DNA of 64,000 bases from JBGSTR01 sp963707135 (GTDB taxonomy: Bacteria > Pseudomonadota > Gammaproteobacteria > Chromatiales > Chromatiaceae), in assembly GCA_963707135.1 (NCBI GenBank), contig CAVPOY010000013.1, positions 124,001 to 188,000 on the forward strand, read 5' to 3'. The translations under genes were made by a program, and so were the position numbers. The notes below the pieces were generated by a model. That model had not been told where the DNA came from. It was given only the letters and a program-made list of their open reading frames with translations, and did not search any database. Of this stretch, positions 1 through 8,955 are shown piece by piece. How positions within the stretch are numbered: the first letter of the stretch is position 1; each line of letters begins with the position of its first letter.

Positions 1-2573
1 GTTCGCTCCAGATAGTGCGGCCCGACATCGCGCAAAGTTTCGTTGATGTTCGCCAGGCCCGACCGGTACTCCGGTCCCCATGGGTAGATCCTGCCGTCGG
101 TGCCCCGCGCCGCCCGCTCCCATTGCCACTCTGTAGGCAGTTGGATATCGAGGCCGGTCTTGTAGCTCAACCAGGCACAGAAGGCCATCGCCTCGAACCA
201 ACTCACCATCTCCCGCGGGTGGTTGGCGATGTCCCACCTTGGCTGGTCAGGGTGGCGGTCAGGCTCATCAACACTAAGACCTTTCCACCAAAGATCGCTT
301 GCGTAGCCGTCCGGCGCGTCGACGAAGGCGCGGAACTGGGCATTGGTGACGGGAAAGCGCGCGATGTGGAAGGTCTCGATACGTCGCCGCTCGCCATTCT
401 GGTAGACGAACTCGCTGCCCGGGATCTCCACCCAGTCGATGTCGGGCAGGCCTTCATCGGTAACGCCGACGCCCTTGCGGTCGTCGAGACCAAGACGGCC
501 TAGGGCGCGACCGACGGCGGCGCGGGCCTCGGGCCGGGGCTCGCGGGTGGCATCGGTCAGTCGGGGCCGCCAAGCGGCGTGAAGTTCCCGGAACAGGGCA
601 TCCCGGTCGGCGATCTCCGCGCCGCTCTCCGGGATACACTGGGCAGCGACCTCGGGCTGGGCGTCCATGAGCCAGCGGATCACAGGGGTGCAATCCTGGG
701 CGTGCAGTCCGGCGAGCAGCACCGCGGATTCTTCCCAGCCGCTGCGCTCCCACCAGCGCTCCGCCGGCCAGAGCTGATCGGCCGAGAGCTCGCCGGCGGC
801 GATGCGTCGCTGCATCGCGGTTGCGGTGAAGTATTCCTGCAGCAATTGATGGCGAAAACGGATCTCCTCGGTGCCCTCGAGAAGGCTCGCGTCCTCGGCC
901 TTCTTCAACGGCGACGCGTCGCCGAGGACCGCGAGCACGTCACTTCGTCTGATAACGGTCTGCATGCCGAGGTCCTCGGACTGGTCGACAGGTGGCTCGC
1001 CGACCAGCGCCTCAAGGACGTCTTCCCTGGCGAGTACACCCGGCACGCCGAAGTCGTCGGCCTCCTCCCGGTCCCTGTCGACGCGCTCACCCTGCATACT
1101 CCAGGCGACTTGGCACAGACCCTCCAGCAGCCGCTCGCCCTCTACTGTCCGGACCCAGTGACCGGACGGGTCCCTGGCCAGCAGACCCTCGCGGCGCAGC
1201 AGGCGGTCGATGAATCTGGCGAACAGGTCACCCCGGTTGCGCGGCAGCTCCCCCTCGAAGACCCAGACCTGGTAGAGCATGGTGAGCATGAACGGGTTGG
1301 ACGCCAGGCGCAGCAGGCTGCGCGGGTTGGGAATGCAACGACGCCAGATCTCGTCATCGGCGTTGTCCGTCCCCGCGTAGGCCTTCTCGTCGTCTCGCGG
1401 GTCGGACACGGACCAGAAGGCGTCCTCGGTCGCGCCGGCCGCCAGCCACTTTGCGAGCACGCCGGCGAGGCGCTCGTCCCCCGCGAGCTGCCAGAACAGG
1501 CGCTCGGCGCTGCCCGGCGCGACGCCCTCCGCGTCTTCCGGCAGCCAGTGATGCAGTACCTGCCGGACGCGCTGGGGCGAGAGGGGCTCCAGGCTCAGGG
1601 TGTCGAGGCCCAGATCAAGGTCTCCCGCGTAGTCGTCGCGCCGGCAGGAGACGATAAAGGGCGTGGCTCTGGCCAGTAAGCCCTTGAAGGCCGCCACCGC
1701 GGCAGCCTTCGCCTTGCGCTTGGCGGTCGGTACTTCGTTGAGTCCGTCGAGCAGCAGGACCAGCCGGCCCCTTTCGCTTAACGCCGGGACGGCCCAGCCG
1801 ACCTCCGGAACGCGATCCTCGAGGAAACCCGCCAGATCCTCGTCGCCGCGCCAGCTGCCGAGGCTCGCGAGAACGGGAAGGGGTGCCTCGGGATCCGTTC
1901 GGGCCCTCCGGGCGAGGTCCGCGGCTAGCTTGCGCAGCGTGGTGCTCTTGCCGGCGCCGGGCGCGCCTAAGAGTGCGGCCTGCTGGACATCGCCGAAGGC
2001 AACGAGGATGTCGTCGTACTCCCGTGGCCGGCGTTCGGTGGACCCCTTGCGAGGTTGTGGACGGTGGAGCAGGAGGGCGATGTCCTCGTCGTCGCTCCAG
2101 GGTCTCAGCAGGGCTACCGTTTTCGCCGCGGACTCGATGTCGGCTATACCGCGCAGCGGCGCGTAGAGTCGTGCCTTCTCGTCGATCTCGGACAGCAGGC
2201 GGTCGAGGTAGGCAAGCTCCTCCCCGCGGGTGGGCAGCAAGCAGAGCGCATCGATCAGGGGAGGGAGGTCGGAATAGTCCGGATCGCCCTGCCGGCCTCG
2301 GACTTCCGCCATTGTTCCGAGCAGGAGGGACAGGCAGTGGCGGCCGCGGTCCGCGCAGCCGAATGCCAGAAGCCTTCCTACGGCGTGGTCAGCAAACTCG
2401 AGCGTAGAGCCCGTGTAAACGATGGTGCCGCGTGGGTCGCGCTCGCTGTTACCGAACGCCAAATTGAAGACGGTTCTTCGCCCCTGCTCGCCGTCGGCGG
2501 CAAAGAACCGCTCGAGCAGACTTACGGCCCGCTCGTGGACCCTCGCGTGCTTCAGGACGTCGGAGCCTGACAT
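1..2573 (-). CDS. STAND (NACHT-type) ATPase with C-terminal FGE/SUMF1-like domain, partial at window edge
   Basis: An uninterrupted minus-strand frame opens with ATG at 2573 and is still open at base 1, so at least 857 residues are present and the C-terminus is missing. Residues about 1-170 are a helical N-terminal region resembling an adaptor/effector-associated domain, which I cannot assign. A NACHT/STAND NTPase follows: Walker A GAPGAGKST near residues 203-211 and Walker B LVLLLDGLNEV near 271-281, then helical regions to about 680. From about residue 695 the sequence matches the formylglycine-generating-enzyme (SUMF1) fold: IPGSEFVYQNGERR, FPVTNAQFRAFV, REMVSWFEAMAFCAWLS, LPTEWQWERAARG and YPWG. 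In this family the NTPase is thought to be a switch and the FGE-like domain often works as a sensor or binding module rather than an enzyme. Such STAND proteins are common in prokaryotic conflict systems. No partner gene is visible in the window. The ribosome-binding site is weak. Confidence 0.85.
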   Translation of the reverse strand, partial: MSGSDVLKHARVHERAVSLLERFFAADGEQGRRTVFNLAFGNSERDPRGTIVYTGSTLEFADHAVGRLLAFGCADRGRHCLSLLLGTMAEVRGRQGDPDYSDLPPLIDALCLLPTRGEELAYLDRLLSEIDEKARLYAPLRGIADIESAAKTVALLRPWSDDEDIALLLHRPQPRKGSTERRPREYDDILVAFGDVQQAALLGAPGAGKSTTLRKLAADLARRARTDPEAPLPVLASLGSWRGDEDLAGFLEDRVPEVGWAVPALSERGRLVLLLDGLNEVPTAKRKAKAAAVAAFKGLLARATPFIVSCRRDDYAGDLDLGLDTLSLEPLSPQRVRQVLHHWLPEDAEGVAPGSAERLFWQLAGDERLAGVLAKWLAAGATEDAFWSVSDPRDDEKAYAGTDNADDEIWRRCIPNPRSLLRLASNPFMLTMLYQVWVFEGELPRNRGDLFARFIDRLLRREGLLARDPSGHWVRTVEGERLLEGLCQVAWSMQGERVDRDREEADDFGVPGVLAREDVLEALVGEPPVDQSEDLGMQTVIRRSDVLAVLGDASPLKKAEDASLLEGTEEIRFRHQLLQEYFTATAMQRRIAAGELSADQLWPAERWWERSGWEESAVLLAGLHAQDCTPVIRWLMDAQPEVAAQCIPESGAEIADRDALFRELHAAWRPRLTDATREPRPEARAAVGRALGRLGLDDRKGVGVTDEGLPDIDWVEIPGSEFVYQNGERRRIETFHIARFPVTNAQFRAFVDAPDGYASDLWWKGLSVDEPDRHPDQPRWDIANHPREMVSWFEAMAFCAWLSYKTGLDIQLPTEWQWERAARGTDGRIYPWGPEYRSGLANINETLRDVGPHYLER

Positions 2574-2807
2574 GAATTCGAATTCCCGCGGCGGCTTTTG
2601 CCGTGCGGACGCGGAGGGCGGCAGCCGCGTCGCCGCTCGAAGTTGGCCCTGCCTGCAACCTACGCCGGGTTGCCAACCTGAGTCGCGGTCACCGTCCGCC
2701 CGCCCGAGATCGTTGACCTCGGGGATAGTATCCGACCGGGGCGCGCGAAGCATCGCCTCGAGCCCAATATTCGAATCGAAGCAGACCGATCCGGTCCGAA
2801 TATTCGG
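2574..2807. promoter_or_regulatory. Cluster of AT-rich palindromes upstream of the STAND gene
   Basis: A perfect 12-bp palindrome, GAATTCGAATTC, occupies 2574-2585 directly against the ATG of the STAND gene. A second perfect 12-bp palindrome, CCGAATATTCGG, lies at 2796-2807, and the 8-bp ATTCGAAT at 2769-2776. All share a TTCGAA or ATATTCG core and stand out in GC-rich DNA. They could be operator sites for autoregulation. That is inference; no regulator is identified. Confidence 0.3.
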
Positions 2808-3139
2808 CAAATCTTCGGCCTGCCAGTCTGACGCTCGCACGGCGCTTGGTCGACGCCAGGGGGCTACCCCGGGGTTGGTAGGGCGACCGCCAGACTGTCC
2901 ACCCGCGCGCACCGGAGATCCTTCTTGGGTGTCTCTGCCTGCCAAGCCTGGCGATCTTGGCGCGGTGCAAGTGCCCTTCTTAGATTGTGTTTCTGGTCGC
3001 TTAGGTGACATGAAACGGCCGGCATCCCTGCCCCCACGGGGGGCGGAATCGATCGGCGCTCCCCATGGGCGCGGAGGGTCGCGAAGCCTCGCCGTGGAAC
3101 CCGTTCTCCTCTGCCAGCCTGTGCAGGCTCCGGGGGGCG
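2586..3139. other. Non-coding or fully decayed stretch
   Basis: Apart from the palindromes at 2769-2776 and 2796-2807, I find no frame with recognisable protein motifs on either strand. The open frames here have arginine/serine/proline-rich translations typical of noise in GC-rich DNA. It lies between the STAND gene start and the LutB-like remnant, so it is probably promoter region plus decayed sequence. Confidence 0.4.
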
Positions 3140-3360
3140 ACCCGCGGGGGCTCGCGGGTCCGGCGATCGGTCCCGGGTAAACGGTGCCGTCGGTGTGGCC
3201 GCCGAGGCGGGTGTAGACGGGGCAGTGGTTCGTGCAGGCCGCGCAGCGGATACAGCGCAGCGTCTGCCTCAGCTACGGGTCGGCGAAGATGCGCGAGCGG
3301 CCGTTGTCCAGCAGCAGGAGGACCTCCCGGGACCCGTCCCGCTCGCCGGGCCAGGACTCG
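3140..3360 (-). pseudogene. Remnant of a LutB/YkgF-like 4Fe-4S protein
   Basis: Read on the minus strand, the sequence gives REVLLLLDNGRSRIFADP, a TAG stop, then LRQTLRCIRCAACTNHCPVY and TRLGGHTDGTVYPGPI. This is the diagnostic core of LutB/YkgF iron-sulfur proteins of L-lactate utilisation: the DNGRS segment followed by a CxxCxxCxxxCP ferredoxin motif and GGH...VYPGPI. An in-frame TAG (about 3270) sits just before the ferredoxin motif. The N-terminal two thirds and the second cluster motif are absent, so it is a dead fragment. Upstream it runs straight into the DUF5996 remnant, with no lutA or lutC nearby. Confidence 0.75.
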
Positions 3361-4003
3361 GCGCTGCCGACCTCCCGGCTCTACGCCTTGCGCGTGACGC
3401 GGTCCGGAGGCTGGGGAATGCCACCGGGGCGCTCCGGCGCCGGCCTTCCCGAGAAGCGCGTCGCCGCAAGGTCGTTGCCCCCCAAAAGAAGTGAACCGGG
3501 CGGCGTTTACCCGTGAAGCGAGCGCGGAACCTCCTGAACATTCGGTCGGCCTGCAGCAGCTCATGGCAGTACCGGTTGGCTTAGTCGTAATCGTATGCGG
3601 CATGCCCCCGATCCTGACTGAATGAGATCGGATCCGGTATCTCGTTCGGGACATCGTGGATACCGACCGGAATTGCCATCTCGGCGAGGAGACGCGTCAA
3701 ACCCGGCAAAAAGCCCGCCACCGACATGGGCGTCAGCGGAAAGCCCCTGCGCGCGCCGTCGCTCGCGCATACCCGCCGCTGGTGATCGATGCAGTCGAAG
3801 TCGATCTGGAACTGGCGCGTGCCGTCTCGGACCGTCGATGTGGCCAGTCCGCCAGTCGTCAGGTAAAGGGCGACGTGCCAGGACTGGTCGACCCAGGTTG
3901 TCTTGGCCAGGCGCACCTTGCCGACGGTCTGGGTTCAGAGATGCGGGGGTAGCGCAGGTGTCTGCCCAGGCCAACTGGGGCCGTTCAGGCCCAGCCGGAC
4001 GGC
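3330..4003 (-). pseudogene. Decayed DUF5996 family gene
   Basis: The minus strand holds, in three different frames, consecutive pieces of a DUF5996 protein: LAWADTCAT, then TQTVGKVRLAKTTWVDQSWH with a TGA where a Trp codon is expected just before it, then QFQIDFDCIDHQ, FPLTPMSVAGF, EIPDPISFSQDRGHAAYDYD, a stop, and in another frame FRARFTGKRRPVHFFWG. A final piece reading RVTRKA-stop-SREVGSAESWPG matches the family's tail (VTREAYSHEVSS...FWPG). At least two frame changes and several stops make it a pseudogene. Its 3' end merges into the LutB-like remnant within about 30 bp, so the two were joined by deletion or recombination. DUF5996 has no known biochemical function. Confidence 0.75.
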
Positions 4004-4162
4004 TTGCGCCAGAAGCCGCTCATGTTTTTCCCGGTGGCGCGCCGCGTTGTGGCTCGAACAACCGCCGTATATCTGCCGCTCTTTGCGAACAGGTCCGTCC
4101 AAGATCGGCAGATTCAGCGTCACCGGACCACGCGGCTAGGAGGCTCGGGTTACGTATTCGAA

Positions 4163-5119
4163 TCAGGGTTGGGCGATCTCCAGGACGATCTTCCCGCGCC
4201 CATGCCCTGAGTCGAGGCGCTCATGGGCGCGGCGGACGTCCTCCAAGGGCATGACCTGGTCAATAATCGGCCGCGCCTGTCCCCTGTCGAACAACGGCCG
4301 CATCTCTTCCAGCCGGCGCCTCTCGCGGGTCAGAAACACGCCGTGCAGCGCGATGTTGCGCTGGTACAGCAGCGTTAAATCGCCCTGTGGCGGGAGTATG
4401 CAAGCGACCCGCGCACCGGGTCGCAGCGCGGGCAGGCAGCGAGCCACTCGATCCGTGCCCTCGATGTCGAAGGCCGCATCGGCACCCTTGCCGCCGGTCT
4501 CCGCCAAGACGATATCCGTGACCTTCTCGGAACGGTAGTCGATGGCCAGGTCGGCGCCCAGTTGCCGGAGCAATTCCAGGTTTCCGGCGCTCGCGGTGGC
4601 CAACACCCGCGCCCCGGCGGCGTGGGCGAATTGCACGGCAAAGGAGCCGACCCCGCCGGCCCCGCCATGGATGAGCACCGTCTCGCCAGGGCGCAAGGCC
4701 AAGCGCCGGATCACGGCCTCCCAGGCCGTACCCCCGGCCAACGGCACGGCAGCGGCCTCGACGAAGGAAAGCCCCTTCGGTTTGGGCGCTGCCAGCCGCG
4801 CGGGCACCACCTCGTACTCCGCGTAGCTGCCGTGGGGATTGCCGAAAATCTCGGGGGTGTACCAGACCTCGTCGCCGGCCGCGAGGTCCTGCACGCCGGG
4901 GCCGACCTCATCGACGATGCCCGCCGCGTCGTAGCCAAGTATCACAGGCGGAACCAGATTGGCCCAGGTTCCGTTTGCCCGCAGTTTGGCGTCTACCGGG
5001 TTCGTCCCGGATGCCATCACGCGCACCAGGATTTCTCCGGGCCCTGGCGAGGGTCGTTCGATCTCCCGCAGCTCGAAAAGATCCGGGTCGCCGAACCTGG
5101 GAAGGACCATGGCGCGCAT
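4163..5119 (-). CDS. Zinc-independent MDR oxidoreductase, quinone oxidoreductase-like
   Basis: A 318-residue medium-chain dehydrogenase/reductase of normal length for the quinone oxidoreductase branch. The N-terminal GroES-like domain (residues about 1-120) has PGPGEILVRV and LGYDAAGIVDEVGPG. The Rossmann domain carries the nucleotide-binding motif HGGAGGVGSFAVQ near residues 150-165. The catalytic and structural zinc cysteines of alcohol dehydrogenases are absent, which fits NAD(P)H-dependent reduction of quinones or enones rather than alcohol oxidation. The ATG is preceded by AGGAG at good spacing. It is the only intact gene between the pseudogenes at 3.1-4.0 kb and the IS fragments at 5.5-6.7 kb, and appears to be transcribed alone. 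Substrate unknown. Confidence 0.85.
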   Translation of the reverse strand: MRAMVLPRFGDPDLFELREIERPSPGPGEILVRVMASGTNPVDAKLRANGTWANLVPPVILGYDAAGIVDEVGPGVQDLAAGDEVWYTPEIFGNPHGSYAEYEVVPARLAAPKPKGLSFVEAAAVPLAGGTAWEAVIRRLALRPGETVLIHGGAGGVGSFAVQFAHAAGARVLATASAGNLELLRQLGADLAIDYRSEKVTDIVLAETGGKGADAAFDIEGTDRVARCLPALRPGARVACILPPQGDLTLLYQRNIALHGVFLTRERRRLEEMRPLFDRGQARPIIDQVMPLEDVRRAHERLDSGHGRGKIVLEIAQP

Positions 5120-5451
5120 GTCTTGCTCCTGTCGCGTTGTTTACCTCCGTTCGGTGGAGACGGACCGCGCAACTCTCAAGCCCATGGTTTGATGGAAACG
5201 TCCGCGGGCGGCCTTGAGCCGGTCGGAGAACATGCTGCGTGGCACCGGTCTGACGAGGCAGATCGGGACCCGGACGAAAAGCAAGCCTGCTGCCCCGCGT
5301 GACCTGTCGGCCCCTGTCGTGGCATCCCACCGCAGGGGGCTACTCCTCGAAAAATCGCGCCAATCTGGTCCCTCAGGGTCCCGTAGATCGCGCGGCGATG
5401 ATTCCTCGGAACAAGCACTGAAGGCGGCCGGGTGCGCATACCTTGATCTTG
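5120..5451. other. Intergenic stretch without recognisable gene
   Basis: Nothing in either strand resembles a known protein, RNA gene or repeat. It separates the 5' end of the MDR gene from the IS110-type remnant and should contain the MDR promoter, but I cannot point to convincing -35/-10 boxes. Confidence 0.35.
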
Positions 5452-6285
5452 TTAGGCACCCGTCGAGGGGCGCGCCCTTGGCAGACCAGAGGGTGGGTAG
5501 CGATGGCGCTCCTCGTAATACGACGCCCCCGGGTCGCTGTAGTCCACGCCGTAGCGCAGGGTGTTATAGAACAAGATCGCAAGTTTCCGTGCCGTGACGT
5601 CACTGCCTTCGCTTTGCCCACGCGCGTGGCCAGGCGGCGGTAGAAGGCCCCAGGGCGCTCTCGGTCTTACCCACGTTGACGGCGGCCAAGCGCAGCAGCG
5701 CGCTGGTGAGGTTCTTCGAGCGACGGGTCTGAGCGGACAGCACCTTGCCACCGGAGATCTTGTTGCCGGGGGCCAGACATAACCGGGAGGTGAAGTGCTT
5801 GGCCGTCGGCCACTTCGAAAAGTCGGTGCCGCACTCGCTGACGAGCTTCAACGCCAGCGACGGCCCGATGCCGTGGATCTGGGTCAGATCCACACCGATC
5901 ATCGCGTACAGGGCAGCACGGACATCGAAGTTCAACGCGTTGGGTTGGCGTGTGGTATGCCGCGCGGCGGGTAATGGCTCCGTTGGGGGCGTGCAGCCGG
6001 ACCAGCATTGCCTCCAGGTGCTGGTCGCATTCCGCGACATGGCGTTGGTAGGTATCGTAGAGGGCGACCGCCTGGCTCAGCGCGAACAGGTGCTCGGGAG
6101 GATAGCTGCCTTCGAGGGCGTGGGCGATGCTCTCTGCCGAAGCCTTGCAGGGGGCGTCGCGGTATCTCGCCAGCGTGGCGGGATCGCAAACGCCCTTGAG
6201 AATGGCGCGAATGATGCGCATGACGGTCTTGCCGGTGATATCGGAGACGACGTGATGCAGTTGCAGATTCATCTGCATCAGCGCC
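5452..6285 (-). mobile_element. Truncated, frameshifted IS110-family transposase
   Basis: Minus-strand pieces in three frames rebuild the C-terminal half of an IS110/IS1111-type transposase (Transposase_20 region): LMQMNLQLHHVVSDITGKT, GVDLTQIHGIGPSLALKL, FTSRLCLAPGNKISGGKVL, LLRLAAVNVGKTESALG, and ARKLAILFYNTLRYG ending near 5490. The frame changes near 5940 and again near 5620-5650. The N-terminal DEDD catalytic domain is missing: homology stops at about 6285, exactly where an oppositely oriented IS630-type fragment starts. The element is therefore dead. No terminal repeats can be identified. Confidence 0.8.
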
Positions 6286-6743
6286 GCGGGGAGATCTTCC
6301 CGATCAAGAGCAACACCGGGCGGCGGCGCCTCAATATCAACGGTGCTATCGCCCTGGGTAGCCTGCGCGGGGAGTTCCGCTTCGACGATACCATCGACGC
6401 CGCCTCGGCCATCGCGTTGTTCCGGCAGATCGAGGCGGTCAACCCCGACGCCCCGCTCATCACCGTTTACTGCGATAATGCCCTGTATTACCGCGCCAAG
6501 GCGGTGAGCGAGTACCTCCAAGCCTCCCGCATCCGCCTCATCTTCCTTCCGCCGCACTCGCCGAACCTAAATTTGATCGAGCGGTTGTGGAAAGACTTCA
6601 AACGCCAAGTGCTCTACAACCACTATTACGAACGTTTCGATCAATTCACCGCCGCGTGCCGTAAGTTTTTGGACGAGCTGGGCTCACATGCGGAAAAGCT
6701 CCGTACCCTTCTCACGGAAAATTTCGAAATCGTTCGTGAATGA
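6280..6743 (+). mobile_element. 3' fragment of an IS630-family transposase
   Basis: The last roughly 150 codons of a plus-strand frame ending at 6743 are the C-terminal half of an IS630-type DDE transposase: NTGRRRLNINGAI, FDDTIDAASAIALFRQIEAV, VYCDNALYYRAKAV, FLPPHSPNLNLIERLWKDFK and LLTENFEIV. The Asp of VYCDNA and the Glu of LIERLWK are the second and third residues of the DDE triad. The first Asp and the whole DNA-binding N-terminus are missing, because the frame upstream of about 6280 is antisense to the IS110 remnant. It is a non-functional fragment. Confidence 0.85.
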
Positions 6744-6838
6744 CGAAAACCGAAATCTGGTATTAGCGGGGTATACCAATCCGTCGAATCATCGCGCCCG
6801 TGAGTCGAGCATTGGCCGACGGATCGACGGTGCCCGCA

Positions 6839-7795
6839 TCAACCGGATAGGAGCGGATCGAGTGTCGGGCGCCTCGCGCCGTCGGGTGCGGAGCCGGCCG
6901 TCGGGCCCAGCTGAACGAGCAGATTCGCACCGGGCGGCAGCACGTCCACCTCCGCGTTCGATTCGACGAGGCGCTCGGTCTCCATCACGTCCAGGACCGC
7001 GTCCAGGACTTCCGGGTCCTGGCGCGCGATATCGTTCAGGGCGTCGCCCACCACCGAGGGCCGGGTCGCGGCGGCCTCGGCCATCTTCTGGGAGACCTTA
7101 TAGGCGGTCTGGCTCTTGATCAGCCCGACCCGGTTCTCACCGTCCTGCTTCATGGCACTGGTGACCTGAACCAGGCGCTTGACGACCTTCTCGGTGATGT
7201 TGTCGACCATCTGGCGGTCCGTGAAGGCCACCTTACGGATGTAGACCGAGCCGAGCTGATAGCCCCATTTTTCCGACAGCGGCGAGACGGTTGCACGCAC
7301 CTGATGGCTCAACTGGTGCCGGTCCTCGAGCATCTTGTCCATGTCCAGATTGCTCAGCGTCGAGATGGTGGAGCTCGCCACGTTGGCTTGCAGCGAGCCT
7401 TCCGGGTTGGCGTTGTTGAACAGGTAGGCCACCGGGTCGCTGACCCGCATCTCGTACCAGATGCCGACGCCCATCGGGGTGCCCTCGCCGGAGTTCACCA
7501 TCTGGTCGCGCAGATAGTGTTGGCGAAGCGCGGTGCTGACCGGGTAGCGCTTGCCGAAGAAGGGCACCAGCAGGGCCTTGGGGCCGAAGTGGAGGAGGGG
7601 TATCCGCAGGCCGGCCTGGTCGATGGTGCCGATCACGCGGCCGAACAGGGTGAACACCTGGGCCTCGCGCTCGTTGACGATGGTGTAAAGACCGAAGCGG
7701 TTCGCCACGCCGAGCAGGATCGGGATGAACAGAACCCCCGCCGCGAGGGCCATCAGAGGTAGGACGTAGGGCGCCAAGGATTCGTCGATGGGCAT
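6839..7795 (-). CDS. SPFH/Band 7 domain membrane protein
   Basis: A 318-residue protein with an N-terminal hydrophobic segment at about residues 10-30 (YVLPLMALAAGVLFIPILLG) and an SPFH/Band 7 domain (about 40-240; YTIVNEREAQVFTLFGRV, then VYIRKVAFTDRQMVDNI). It has the topology of stomatin/HflC-like scaffolds, which form oligomers on the inner membrane and often hold proteases or transporters. The start has an ideal AAGGAG site. It lies 10 bp downstream of a second SPFH gene, so the two are co-transcribed and probably form a hetero-oligomer like HflK/HflC. The sequence is too divergent from either to assign a symbol. No NfeD-type protease is next to it. Confidence 0.85.
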   Translation of the reverse strand: MPIDESLAPYVLPLMALAAGVLFIPILLGVANRFGLYTIVNEREAQVFTLFGRVIGTIDQAGLRIPLLHFGPKALLVPFFGKRYPVSTALRQHYLRDQMVNSGEGTPMGVGIWYEMRVSDPVAYLFNNANPEGSLQANVASSTISTLSNLDMDKMLEDRHQLSHQVRATVSPLSEKWGYQLGSVYIRKVAFTDRQMVDNITEKVVKRLVQVTSAMKQDGENRVGLIKSQTAYKVSQKMAEAAATRPSVVGDALNDIARQDPEVLDAVLDVMETERLVESNAEVDVLPPGANLLVQLGPTAGSAPDGARRPTLDPLLSG

Positions 7796-7805
7796 CAGGT
7801 TCTCC

Positions 7806-8792
7806 TTAGCGCTCGCCGCCGGTGGTCTGGACGATGCGCCGGGCGTTCCTCAGCAGCGGAATGCGCATGTTCCGGAGATAGGCGCGCAGGGCCTCGCTGC
7901 CCCCGCCGCCCTTGATGCGCGCCAGGGTGTCGGCCAGCTCGCGCAGCGGTGCGACCTCGGCCCGCGCATTGTTCATCGCGATGTCGACGGCGCGCTTGCT
8001 CATGGTGATCTGCTGCTCGGCGTCGGCCCGCGCCGTGCTGATGTCCGCCGCGACCTGGTTGCGGGTGCTGTTGATGGCGGACAACGCCCGGTCCACCTCG
8101 GGCGGCGGGTCGATCTGGGTGATCAGCGCGGCGTCCAGCTCGATGCCGTAGCGCGCGCCGGTCGAGGCGCATTGCTGCTCCATGTACTCGTTAAGCAGCG
8201 GCAGGTTCTTGCGCAGGTCGTTGATCGAGACGCCTTCCGAGAGCTCGGCCGCCCCGGTGCCTTCGCCGTCAATCGCCGTGTCGCCGATCAGACCCTGCCC
8301 CTTGGGATCCGAGAAGTTCGCGATACGCTCGCGCAGCACAGAGATGAAATAGCCCATCACGTGCTGCAGCGGCGCGTCGACGCCGAAGAAAAAGGCGTAG
8401 AGGTTGTCCTGCGCCACCCGGAATCGGATCTGGCCGTTGACGCCCGTGGTCAGATTGTCCTTGGTCACGGCCTCGATCGTGGATTGGCTCTTGGTCGGAT
8501 CCCAGGTCAGATCCAGGGCCTGGGTCGCCACGTCCACCTTGTGGACCTCCTGCCAGGGCCATTTGAAATAGGGTCCGCCGGGGCCAACGACACGCAGCCG
8601 GGGAAAGCTGTAGCGGGCGCGCTCCTCGGGGCTCAGGCGCTCGTCCAGGACCACCTGGTCGCCGTGCCGCCGGGCACGGCCGAATGACGTGATCACGGCC
8701 CGCTCGTTCGGCTTCACCGTGTAGAGGGCCTGGATGATGACCTTGTACAGGATGTACATGCCCATGCCGGTCAGGAAGGCCGCCTCGATCAT
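7806..8792 (-). CDS. SPFH/Band 7 domain membrane protein
   Basis: A 328-residue protein with an N-terminal membrane segment (residues about 5-25) and a long SPFH domain (NERAVITSFGRARR, YFKWPWQEVHKVDV, FRVAQDNLYAFFFGV, SVLRERIANF). The C-terminal coiled-coil-prone stretch STARADAEQQITMSKRAVD is alanine- and glutamate-rich, as in HflK and flotillin-like proteins that oligomerise into cages or rings. GGAG precedes the ATG. It is the first of the SPFH pair and probably shares an operon with the small membrane protein upstream. Role as a membrane scaffold is inferred from the family. Confidence 0.85.
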   Translation of the reverse strand: MIEAAFLTGMGMYILYKVIIQALYTVKPNERAVITSFGRARRHGDQVVLDERLSPEERARYSFPRLRVVGPGGPYFKWPWQEVHKVDVATQALDLTWDPTKSQSTIEAVTKDNLTTGVNGQIRFRVAQDNLYAFFFGVDAPLQHVMGYFISVLRERIANFSDPKGQGLIGDTAIDGEGTGAAELSEGVSINDLRKNLPLLNEYMEQQCASTGARYGIELDAALITQIDPPPEVDRALSAINSTRNQVAADISTARADAEQQITMSKRAVDIAMNNARAEVAPLRELADTLARIKGGGGSEALRAYLRNMRIPLLRNARRIVQTTGGER

Positions 8793-8955
8793 CGGTTGCT
8801 CCCGTCGGTGTAGCGCGCCCCGCCGCCAAGGGGGACGCGGGGCGGGCGAGAAGTGTTCACGAAGGATGTCGGCTTTGACCGGCGCTGTCTACGTAGCAGG
8901 TCGCATCTCCCCGCGTCGAAGCGGGTTGTCCCGCTGCGAGACGCGCCGTCCGTGA

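Noticed and set aside
5745..6279. Upstream half of the plus-strand frame that ends in the IS630 fragment
   Set aside because: This part is antisense to the IS110 transposase remnant; only the section after about 6280 has IS630 homology.
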